Below are positions 31,468 to 38,688 of a DNA stretch of 60,709 nt, in pieces. Position 1 is the stretch's first letter. Each line of letters starts with the position of its first letter. The stretch comes from Trueperaceae bacterium (GTDB lineage Bacteria > Deinococcota > Deinococci > Deinococcales > Trueperaceae): assembly GCA_020354625.1 (NCBI GenBank), contig CP070651.1:3387094-3447802 (forward strand), in the 5' to 3' direction. Made by a program: the position numbers and the translations under genes. The notes beneath the pieces were generated by a model. It was not told the DNA's origin. It saw only the letters and a program-made list of their open reading frames with translations, and did no database searches.

Positions 31468-32778
31468 CTATGTTTGCGCCCGCTTGCCAAAACGCCAGAC
31501 GATCTTTTTGTCGATGAGCATGACAAGGAGTGAGGCGAGCAAGGCCGAGATCATGACGGCGAGCGAGCTTCCGAGCCGATTCATCACGTCGGGGTTGACC
31601 AGAAGCACCAGGGCCAACGCCAGCATGACCGTGCCCCCGACCAACTTCAAAGCTCTCCCTTGACGCTCCTCGAAACGACTTGCCTTGAGGGTGACCACCG
31701 CCGAAATAAAGACGATCAACTCATCGAGCAAGTAGATCGAGATGTAAAGTAGCAAGAGCGACAAAAAGCTCGCCGTATCGAGACCCCGACTTGCGATCAG
31801 ATCGGCCCAAAGGACCGGGAACCCTGCAGTGCAGGGCAGCTCCACCAAGGTGATCCCCAAGGCCATCACAGCCGTGGCACCGATCATCGCCGGTAGCGAG
31901 GCTTCAGCGGCCACGATACGGCGAATCCCTCGATAGATACCGGGTTTGTAGCGCTCGGAGATGGTGAGCGAGGGACCGCGCTTATACCAGAAGTAGTCTT
32001 TGATGTTGATCAGGGCAAAAGTCAACGCGATGAGCGCGACGACGATCCGAATCCACCCCAAATAACCCACAAACGAAAGGGCGTTGAAGAGCCCTGCGAT
32101 GAAGAGTGCGTAGGCGAGCGAGGTCACCAACAAGAAGGTGAAGCCGACAGCAAAGATCTTACGCCTCGAGCCCGAGTAGATCACGATGGCGAGCAACAGC
32201 GACAAAACCCAGAGGGAACAGGGATTGAAACCGTCTACAAGAGCGATGAGGGAGGTGGTAAGCGTGAGTGAATGCGCTGCCGGATCGACCTGTCCGAGAA
32301 ACGGGAGGGTGAGGGTGTTGGGCGGCTCTGTACCCCCTTCTCCCCCTACACGGTATGGCTCGAAAGTCGGAGCGTGCCAATCCAACGTGAGCCAGGACCC
32401 CGGATCGAGGCACTCGAGCTCGAAGCACCTCTCGAGTTGCTGTTCCATCTCGGCCTTGAGGGGTTCAGCAAAGCCCACCCAATAGCGATCGCCGATAAAA
32501 ATGGTAGGGACGCTCCGAGCCTGAAAACCGTACAGTGACGCCATCTCGCGGAAGAGCTGCTGGTTGCTCGTGTTGTGATAGACTTCGAACCCCCTCAGCT
32601 CGATCCTCGGGTCTCCTTCAGCCAAGCGCTCGAGATAGGGTTTGGCAACTGCGCAGTGGGGACAACCTTCACCCCAAAAGAGATAGATTGGTACCTTCAC
32701 CACTACGGGTCCGGATAGACCCGAAGTCGAGACCCATACCGCGAAGAGGGAAATCAAAACACGCCAAAGCAGAGTCAT
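31468..32778 (-). CDS. Thioredoxin-like domain fused to a CcdA/DsbD-type membrane domain
   Basis: The 436-residue protein begins with a signal or anchor helix, then a thioredoxin/glutaredoxin-like domain with CPHC (about 39-42) and a cis-proline SVPTIFIGD (about 92-100). The C-terminal half has about seven membrane segments with the paired cysteines of the DsbD/CcdA electron-transfer module (NPCS and ELPCTAGFP). It likely moves reducing power across the membrane to periplasmic thiols, for instance for cytochrome c maturation. Here the thioredoxin part is N-terminal. ATG 32778 is preferred, with AAAAGGGG nine bases upstream. Confidence 0.8.
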   Translation of the reverse strand: MTLLWRVLISLFAVWVSTSGLSGPVVVKVPIYLFWGEGCPHCAVAKPYLERLAEGDPRIELRGFEVYHNTSNQQLFREMASLYGFQARSVPTIFIGDRYWVGFAEPLKAEMEQQLERCFELECLDPGSWLTLDWHAPTFEPYRVGGEGGTEPPNTLTLPFLGQVDPAAHSLTLTTSLIALVDGFNPCSLWVLSLLLAIVIYSGSRRKIFAVGFTFLLVTSLAYALFIAGLFNALSFVGYLGWIRIVVALIALTFALINIKDYFWYKRGPSLTISERYKPGIYRGIRRIVAAEASLPAMIGATAVMALGITLVELPCTAGFPVLWADLIASRGLDTASFLSLLLLYISIYLLDELIVFISAVVTLKASRFEERQGRALKLVGGTVMLALALVLLVNPDVMNRLGSSLAVMISALLASLLVMLIDKKIVWRFGKRAQT

Positions 32779-32891
32779 CCGTCGCAACCCCTTTTCAGCA
32801 GCTGACATTCGGCACAGCCGACAGATACGAGCATTTTTGCGTGGAGTGCAGCTGCCCGAAAAGACCTAGAAAACTCAGTTTCAGTCTAGAG

Positions 32892-32955
32892 CGACCGTCT
32901 TCAAGCCAAAATCCGCAACTTTCCGACGGTCGTGTCAGGATTTTGCCGACACGAC
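32892..32955 (-). promoter_or_regulatory. Two mutually exclusive stems in the leader of the DsbD-like gene
   Basis: CGACCGTC (32892-32899) can pair with GACGGTCG (32925-32932), and GTCGTGTC (32929-32936) can pair with GACACGAC (32948-32955). The pairings share four bases and exclude each other. The 244-base region has no gene; it would be part of the 5' leader if transcription begins above 32955. Confidence 0.35.
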
Positions 32956-33022
32956 CTATGCCACCGACACGCTCTCTGCTTCGGCAAGGGGATGAGCACG
33001 GAAGATACGAAACGGGTCGACC

Positions 33023-34072
33023 CTACTCCACCCCACCACTCCGCGGTGTTCGAAGCGTACTCAAGCGGCGCATCAACCACAAACTGAAGCTAAACAGGGC
33101 CGCCAACACCGCGACACCTAGGTAGTCGATCACAGGGATCCAGGTGATCTGATGAAGGTTCTCCAATCCGCGTCCGCTATAGACCCACAGGGCAGCCGCG
33201 AGGTAGGCGCTGAGAATCAGGCCACGGATCCAACGGGTAAGACCGAGCCCGTGCATCTGCGTCATCACGAAGATACCGGCAAAGCCGAAAAAGAACATCG
33301 GCCACATGCTGCCCCCTTGCATCACCGCGACCATGGTTCCGTGGGCGAGCACCACGACTTCGAGGGTAAAGGTCCAATATCTGTTGGTATGGGCTCGGGT
33401 AAACATGAGCGCACCCTGGAGCATTAGCAAGGTCGTATAGAAAAATCCCCACAGGTGACCGCTCAACGCTTCGGCCGGATGGTACCAGAAAGTGTAGATG
33501 ATCGCCCAGGCGAAAAAATATCCGTGATACTTGCGGGCGAACCGCATAAGGTTCTGCCCCAAGGGGAGCCGTGCACCAAAGAAGAGACCACGCCGGTTGT
33601 TCTCCATCAGCAGCACCCAGATGAGGAGCACGATCACTGAGCCCTGGCTACTCCAGATCGAAACATCCTGCGCCAAACCGTCGTACCAGAGGTGCGTCTG
33701 TAGCAGATGCAGCAAGATGAAAAAAGCATTGGCTGCCAGAGCGATCACGTTTAGGGGGTGGAGTCCGGTGGTGTAACGCTTGACCCTGTTCTGACCGTAC
33801 CAGATCAGCCCCCACATGGCGAACTGATGGGCCAGGTAGAACCCCCAAGCGGTGAGCTGACCCCAGAGCGTCTTTTCCGGCAACTTCCAGTAGTACCACG
33901 AAGCCCCCTGATCGGGGAGGTGCGGCACTTGTTCGAGACGGCCACCTACGAGCCAAATGAGGCCGGTATAGCCGAGGCTGAAGAGCACCACTCCCCACAG
34001 AGCGAGCATGTCCCGGCGCAACGGCTTCGGCCCACCCGTTACACTCGATCCCAATTGCGTCGAATCGTCCAT
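33023..34072 (-). CDS. Histidine-rich polytopic membrane protein, function unknown
   Basis: The 349-residue protein has about eight hydrophobic segments (first at residues 22-40). I do not recognise the family. Histidines and aromatic residues recur at segment edges: FYLAHQFAMW, LLQTHLWYD, RKYHGYFFAW, TFWYHP and VLAHGTMVAV. This resembles proteins that bind heme or metal in the membrane, but that is a guess. ATG 34072 is chosen since a soluble N-terminus of about 20 residues is followed by the first helix, and GAAGG lies upstream. Confidence 0.6.
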   Translation of the reverse strand: MDDSTQLGSSVTGGPKPLRRDMLALWGVVLFSLGYTGLIWLVGGRLEQVPHLPDQGASWYYWKLPEKTLWGQLTAWGFYLAHQFAMWGLIWYGQNRVKRYTTGLHPLNVIALAANAFFILLHLLQTHLWYDGLAQDVSIWSSQGSVIVLLIWVLLMENNRRGLFFGARLPLGQNLMRFARKYHGYFFAWAIIYTFWYHPAEALSGHLWGFFYTTLLMLQGALMFTRAHTNRYWTFTLEVVVLAHGTMVAVMQGGSMWPMFFFGFAGIFVMTQMHGLGLTRWIRGLILSAYLAAALWVYSGRGLENLHQITWIPVIDYLGVAVLAALFSFSLWLMRRLSTLRTPRSGGVE

Positions 34073-34203
34073 AGCCTTCAAGCATAGTGGAGCCGGGAGC
34101 ATTGGGCAAGAACGGAGTACGATAGAGCCGTAGCCTGGCATACTCGTAGCGAGTCCACAAACGAGACACGGTCTAGAAACCCCCACTGAGGAGGGATCAG
34201 CGT

Positions 34204-34521
34204 ATGGCGTACTATCTGGTCAAGGCGCGTGCCAAGACCGACACTCTGAACGGCCTCAAAAAACGCATCGACTCTGGCGAGATCTGCAAGATGCGCCCCT
34301 TCGGGACCGCCCTCGACGAGTCGCTCCGCGGGGCGCGTCTAGACCGGAGCGGGTTCGCCACCTGGGAGGAAAACGATTATTGCAACCCACCTCTGGCGAT
34401 GGAGCGCGCCGCGGTGCTCGACCACCACTTCAGCGATATCGAGGTCGAACCGGTAGAAAGAGGGGTGGGCTGGAAGCGTATCGCGCACCTACCCTCGCTC
34501 TGGAAAGAGGTCTTGCCGTGA
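34204..34521 (+). CDS. Small conserved-looking protein upstream of the Rieske fusion gene
   Basis: This 105-residue protein (MAYYLVKARAK...) is not a family I can name. It is soluble, starts behind GAGGAGGG, and its stop codon overlaps the next start by one base (TGATG), so the two proteins are probably made together. The beta-alpha-beta pattern of the first 50 residues recalls small dimeric alpha-beta barrel proteins, without firm support. Confidence 0.65.
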   Translation: MAYYLVKARAKTDTLNGLKKRIDSGEICKMRPFGTALDESLRGARLDRSGFATWEENDYCNPPLAMERAAVLDHHFSDIEVEPVERGVGWKRIAHLPSLWKEVLP

Positions 34522-36281
34522 TGTCCGAGAACCGCTTCATTCGCGCTGCCGCGCTCGAAGAGATCGAAGCAGCCGGCCTCAAAGCGGTCCAGCTCGAGGG
34601 CAAGGTGGTGCTTTTGGTCGCCCACGAAGGTGAGGTTTTCGCGGTGGACAACCGCTGCCCACACATGGGCTTCCCACTCGAGCGCGGCAGCGTTAAGAAC
34701 GGCGTGCTGACCTGCCACTGGCACCACGCCCGCTTCGAACTCTGCTCGGGCGGCACCTTCGATCCCTTCGCCGACGACGTGCACAGCTACCCCGTGAAGA
34801 TCGAAGGGGGGGGTATCTGGGTCGATCCTCACACCGTTCGAGACGAGATCGCCTATCAAAAGCAGCGGCTGGCTGACGGGCTCGAGCAGAACCTGCGCCT
34901 GGTGATGGGCAAGGCGGTGATCAGCTTGAATAGCCAGCGGGTTGCCCCGGAAGAACTGCTCACCATCGGCGGCGCCTTCGGAGCGAGGCAGCGCAACGCC
35001 GGCTGGCGCGACGGCCTCACCATCATGACGGCCATGGGCAACGTCTTGCCCCAGCTCCTACCCGAGGACCGGCCGCTCGCACTCTTCCACGGCATGCTGC
35101 ACGTGGCCGACAACGTGGCGGGTCAAGCTCCACACTTCCCTCTAGACCCACTCCCTACCGAATCGGTCACCCCCGAGCGCCTCAAGAGCTGGCTCCGGGA
35201 GTTCGCAGAAGTGCGCGACCGGGACGGGATCGAGCGGGTGGTGTTGACCGCTGTCCGAACCGGTTACAGTCAGGAACAACTCGCCGATATGCTGTTTGCT
35301 GCCGTCACCGATCACGCCTACCTCGACGGCGGGCACAGCATCGACTTCATCAACAAGGCCTTTGAGCTCCTCGATCTGATCGGCTGGCAACAGGCGGCGG
35401 CGATCCTCCCCAGCGTGATCCCCGGCATCACCGCCGGCATCCGTATGGAGGAGGTGAGCTCCTGGCGCACCCCCGTCGACCTCATCGAACTGCTCGAGCC
35501 GGTCTTCGCCGAGCTGGTCGGCGGAAAGCTCACACCAGCTGGCTTCGGAGAGAAACGTCTAACAACAGAGGCCTTCGAGCAGCTGAGCGACACGCTCTTG
35601 GGAGACGATCCAGCGGCTATCAGCCGCTCGCTGGCTGAAGCACTCACCGACAGGATCGCCCTGAGCGAGTTGTCACTCACCGTCTGCTATGCCGCGGCGC
35701 TGCGCGTAGCCCGCTTCCACACCAGCAACGAGTTCAACGATTGGATCGCAGTGTTGCACAGCTTGAGCAGCGCCAACGCCACCCACCGGCTGCTCAAACG
35801 GGCACCCTCGCTCGAGGGCGCCCGCGCCATCTGGCACAGCGCCATGCACCTCTACCTGAACCGCTTTTTGAACGCTCCCGCCGCCAGGCTGCCGAGCGAA
35901 GCGAGCGTGACCGGCCTGAGCGCCGACGCCGATACACTTCTACATGAGTTGCTCGAACGGACCGATCAACGCCAACAGGTAGAAGAGGCTGCAGCAATCT
36001 GCTACCGCTATCTCACCCTGGGACACGATCCGAACCGCCTCATCGAGGTGCTGGCCCGCACGCTACTGCGCGAAGACGGTGAGTTTCACTCCTACCAGAT
36101 GCTCGAGGCCGGCCTTCAACTCTACCGGGAACTCGCTGCCGAACGGCCAGAACTGGCGCCCACAGTCCTGGTAGCAGTCGCTCGCTACCTGGCAGGACAC
36201 GCCCCAACCGACCGGGCCACGACCCAGACCTACCGGATCGCCTCACGTCTTCACGCCGGCGAGGCGTTGGCAGCGGAGTGA
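34521..36281 (+). CDS. Rieske [2Fe-2S] domain fused to a large helical domain of unknown function
   Basis: The 586-residue protein starts with a soluble Rieske ferredoxin domain (residues 1-100). Its cluster ligands are in CPHMG (about 45-49) and CHWHHARFEL (about 64-73). The remaining 480 residues are mostly helical and not recognised; they contain LFHGMLHVADN and DHAYLDGGHSIDFINKAF, histidine-rich stretches that could bind a metal or substrate. Oxygenases of the Rieske type have a different C-terminal domain. The ATG at 34521 overlaps the preceding stop. It may be an oxidase with its own electron-transfer domain. Confidence 0.75.
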   Translation: MSENRFIRAAALEEIEAAGLKAVQLEGKVVLLVAHEGEVFAVDNRCPHMGFPLERGSVKNGVLTCHWHHARFELCSGGTFDPFADDVHSYPVKIEGGGIWVDPHTVRDEIAYQKQRLADGLEQNLRLVMGKAVISLNSQRVAPEELLTIGGAFGARQRNAGWRDGLTIMTAMGNVLPQLLPEDRPLALFHGMLHVADNVAGQAPHFPLDPLPTESVTPERLKSWLREFAEVRDRDGIERVVLTAVRTGYSQEQLADMLFAAVTDHAYLDGGHSIDFINKAFELLDLIGWQQAAAILPSVIPGITAGIRMEEVSSWRTPVDLIELLEPVFAELVGGKLTPAGFGEKRLTTEAFEQLSDTLLGDDPAAISRSLAEALTDRIALSELSLTVCYAAALRVARFHTSNEFNDWIAVLHSLSSANATHRLLKRAPSLEGARAIWHSAMHLYLNRFLNAPAARLPSEASVTGLSADADTLLHELLERTDQRQQVEEAAAICYRYLTLGHDPNRLIEVLARTLLREDGEFHSYQMLEAGLQLYRELAAERPELAPTVLVAVARYLAGHAPTDRATTQTYRIASRLHAGEALAAE

Positions 36282-36342
36282 ACTTCGTAGGCATAGCTCG
36301 GCCTTCGGAAAAACATAAGGAACGGGCAAAGCGTAGTGCCCT

Positions 36343-36550
36343 TGGTGATGGGTGATGGGTGATGGGTGATGGGTGCTTCGAAGGATACGGATTTAGCTGC
36401 CCCAGTGCACGTGACCAACGCATTACCCATTACCGCTTACCCATTACGGTTTAGGGTGATGGGTAATGGGTTCTGCGAACAGTTGGGGATGATCTCCCTA
36501 CTGATTACTCATCACTCATCACCCATCACCAAAACGCTTTTAGTAATGAG
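36343..36550. repeat. Composite heptamer repeat, copy R5
   Basis: It starts with four near-perfect GGTGATG heptamers, then core B (TTCGAAGGATACGG ... CCAACGCATTACC), right-arm heptamers, a second left arm, a core starting GCGAACAGTTGGG, and a final right arm ending CATCACCC. The 301-base gap between the convergent Rieske fusion and bacilliredoxin-like genes holds little else. Confidence 0.85.
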
Positions 36551-36582
36551 GTCCTTGGAACTCGATCTAGCTCGACCTCACC

Positions 36583-37221
36583 CTAGAGAGCTCTCAGCTG
36601 CTGGTAGGCTGCTTCGGCGCGCTGGCGAATCTGAGCGGTATCGGACTGGCCGGCCATCATCAGATGCATGTTGATGTGCTGATCCACATCCCCGAAGATG
36701 CTATTCAAGACTTCGACCTCTTCGCGGGAGCGCAAGCTGGCATCATCGCGGAACATGGTGGTGTAGACATATTCGAACTGGCGGTCGTTCATCAAACCCG
36801 TCAGATACTGCTCGAGCACCTGCAGGTACGGACCGAGATCGCTCTTCGAGCTGGTCTCTGATGCGACCACGCCATCGGCCGGGGGGATCTTGGCAAAGCC
36901 GACCTCGAGCGCTTCCGGCACGATGTTCCAGTTGTCGAGATCGAACACCGCCTCACCATCTTTGAAGAGGATGACCTGCGGGGACTCGTGGCGGATCTTC
37001 GTCAGCTCCGCCACCAGGTTGCTGGCAGCACGCCACTCGATGACGCGAATGATGCCGACCATGAGGTCTTCGCGAGGCTCGAGCCTCTCTTGCAAAAACC
37101 CGAATCCTTGCATGGTCTTGTGGCAGGTACCGGCCTTGAAGATCACGCTGGTGGGGTGCTCGGCCAGGAACTGGGTGACGTCTTCCGGGTTGGCGAGGTT
37201 TACGACTCTGTCTTTGAGCAT
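36583..37221 (-). CDS. BrxC/YtxJ-like monothiol bacilliredoxin with a C-terminal extension
   Basis: The 212-residue protein has an N-terminal YtxJ/BrxC-like thioredoxin fold (residues 1-115): TSVIFKAGTCHKTMQ with a single cysteine, then IEWRAASNLVAEL and RHESPQVILFKDG, the family pattern. Such proteins remove bacillithiol from mixed disulfides. The last 100 or so residues form a helical tail absent from classical members (about 110 residues). GAGGAGAG precedes ATG 37221, which is preferred over an upstream in-frame start. Confidence 0.78.
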   Translation of the reverse strand: MLKDRVVNLANPEDVTQFLAEHPTSVIFKAGTCHKTMQGFGFLQERLEPREDLMVGIIRVIEWRAASNLVAELTKIRHESPQVILFKDGEAVFDLDNWNIVPEALEVGFAKIPPADGVVASETSSKSDLGPYLQVLEQYLTGLMNDRQFEYVYTTMFRDDASLRSREEVEVLNSIFGDVDQHINMHLMMAGQSDTAQIRQRAEAAYQQLRAL

Positions 37222-37309
37222 GCTCTCTCCTCTGTTACGCATTGTAGTGAACGTCTCTTGTCGGGTATGTTGTCTGAGTTTACACAATTCTAGCGGGTTC
37301 CAGCAGGCG

Positions 37310-37339
37310 TTGACCCTGGCCCAGGGCGCCTGCTACACT
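37310..37339 (+). promoter_or_regulatory. tRNA-Ser promoter
   Basis: TTGACC, 18 bases, TACACT with TGC before the -10 (extended -10). The predicted start is about ten bases before the tRNA. Confidence 0.7.
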
Positions 37340-37356
37340 TCAGATTGCCAGCCCAG

Positions 37357-37448
37357 GGAGAGGTGTCCGAGTGGTTTAAGGAGCACGCCTGGAAAGCGTG
37401 TATGTGGTCAACGCTGCATCGCGGGTTCGAATCCCGCCCTCTCCGCCA
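37357..37448 (+). tRNA. tRNA-Ser (anticodon GGA)
   Basis: A class II cloverleaf: acceptor GGAGAGG/CCTCTCC, anticodon stem CACGC/GCGTG around loop CTGGAAA, a long variable arm, T arm GCGGG-TTCGAAT-CCCGC, discriminator G and an encoded CCA. It reads UCC and UCU serine codons. Confidence 0.97.
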
Positions 37449-37459
37449 CAGACGAAAAT

Positions 37460-37499
37460 ACTCGCACTCAGAAAGTCATGGGTGCGAGTTGATTTTTTG
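37460..37499 (+). terminator. Terminator after tRNA-Ser
   Basis: ACTCGCAC and GTGCGAGT form an eight-pair stem followed closely by a run of six T. Confidence 0.75.
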
Positions 37500-37504
37500 G
37501 CTAA

Positions 37505-37526
37505 ATACACCCGCAATACACCCACT
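37505..37526. repeat. Direct repeat at left side of the toxin-antitoxin island
   Basis: Two tandem ATACACCC-type units end in CACCCACT. A closely similar sequence is at 38532-38552. Between this repeat and 37801 I see only a short AT-rich stretch with possible promoter boxes for the toxin-antitoxin pair and no other gene. Confidence 0.55.
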
Positions 37527-37801
37527 AGGTTGAGGTTATCTTATTTGATCTAAATCATCCTCGATTTTGCTGCTTGAGTATTTCCAGTTGAGAATGTCCG
37601 TTAGGCGCAAAGAGCGCGAGCTCTCTTTAAGGCTAGGCTCAGAGGTAGTCCACGACATGCCTGGAGCGATACGTTAAGTTCTCTCCCAAGCAGATGAATA
37701 CCACTATTCTCGGGGCATGACATTACGAGTTATGATCTTATGATCCATCTCAAACCACCAGGTGATAAAATATCCATTAAGTGTTTTGAGGAAGGTGAAT
37801 C

Positions 37802-38020
37802 ATGCTTGATTGGAGCACATGTCCTGCTGTTGAACGCAGCCCGAGCAAGATGAGCGGCGCGTGGGTGTTCCAAGGCTCTAGAGTGCCTGTTAAGTCCTTG
37901 TTTGAAAACCTTGAGGATGGTGCTACTGTCGATGACTATCTTGCTTGGTTCCCTGGAATAAAAAGAGAGCAGGTTAATGCTGTTTTGGAACATGCGAGTC
38001 GTAGTTTAGAAGCAGCATAG
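37802..38020 (+). CDS. DUF433-type antitoxin
   Basis: The 72-residue protein matches the DUF433 pattern: a GAWVFQGSRVPVKSLFENL stretch followed by DDYLAWFPGIKREQVNAVLEHA, a helix-turn-helix-like fold usual in antitoxins paired with PIN-like DUF5615 proteins. AAGGTG lies before the ATG. It ends two bases before the partner gene starts. It would bind the toxin and repress the operon. Confidence 0.85.
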   Translation: MLDWSTCPAVERSPSKMSGAWVFQGSRVPVKSLFENLEDGATVDDYLAWFPGIKREQVNAVLEHASRSLEAA

Positions 38021-38022
38021 GT

Positions 38023-38343
38023 GTGAAGATTCTGTTTGATCAAGGTGTTCCTGTACCGCTTCGCCGTCACCTAACGGGGCATGAAATTTCCACAGCGTTT
38101 GAACTGCAATGGAGTGCGCTAAGCAACGGTGATCTTATTGAACAAGCTGAGCTGGCTGGTTTTCAGTTACTCATCACAACGGATCAGAATCTTCGCTATC
38201 AGCAGAATTTATCAGCAAGGCGGTTGGCAGTTGTAGTGTTGATGAGTACGAGCTGGCCGAGAATTCGTCAGAAAGCCTCGAGCATTGAGGATGCCCTTCA
38301 TCAACTAGAGTCAGGGGCGTACCTTGAAATTACAATCCCATGA
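38023..38343 (+). CDS. DUF5615-type PIN-like toxin (Mut7-C superfamily)
   Basis: The 106-residue protein opens MKILFDQGVPVPLRRHL and continues with LIEQAELAGFQLLITTDQNLRYQQNL, the DUF5615/PIN-like pattern in which aspartates (D5, and those in TTDQNL) would form a metal site for RNA cleavage. It begins with GTG two bases after the antitoxin stop. Base composition here is visibly lower in GC than the neighbouring core genes. Confidence 0.83.
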   Translation: MKILFDQGVPVPLRRHLTGHEISTAFELQWSALSNGDLIEQAELAGFQLLITTDQNLRYQQNLSARRLAVVVLMSTSWPRIRQKASSIEDALHQLESGAYLEITIP

Positions 38344-38401
38344 TATAGGGTTTTAGGGACAAGTTCAGATTCAGTTTTCGCTCTTAGCTACAGCGCGTTG
38401 C

Positions 38402-38430
38402 GTATTGATTGCGCATAGCGCAATCAATAC
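38402..38430. repeat. 13-bp-stem palindrome in the island
   Basis: GTATTGATTGCGC, loop ATA, then the exact complement, 58 bases after the toxin stop. No T-run follows. The 345-base stretch 38344-38688 holds this palindrome, a direct repeat and a MITE copy, but no gene. Confidence 0.7.
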
Positions 38431-38531
38431 CGAGCAGAGCGAGTATCACTAAACACACTCCGTTTTCGATCAAAGAATATGCAATCCGCTGTATAAGAAG
38501 TGTTTGATGATTCTTGAGACTGGAATAAAAT

Positions 38532-38552
38532 ATACACCCACGTACACCCACT
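38532..38552. repeat. Direct repeat at right side of the toxin-antitoxin island
   Basis: ATACACCCACG-TACACCCACT resembles the 22-base sequence at 37505-37526, with three substitutions or gaps by my alignment. Together they enclose about 1 kb. Confidence 0.5.
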
Positions 38553-38564
38553 GAACATCTTTAA

Positions 38565-38642
38565 AGCAGGTATCATCCAAGAAACGGGCTACAGGACAGG
38601 TTTTCACCCACTGACTTTGTCTATGACCAGATGACACCTGCT
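38565..38642. mobile_element. 78-bp MITE-like element, copy 2 (inverted relative to copy 1)
   Basis: It has the same length as 31352-31429, in opposite orientation, with ends AGCAGGTATCATC and GATGACACCTGCT. It lies just right of the direct repeat that bounds the toxin-antitoxin island, 46 bases from the next gene's stop. Confidence 0.8.
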
Positions 38643-38688
38643 TTTGCTACACGCAGTACGTAACACATCGAAGCAATTTTCGGTGTTT

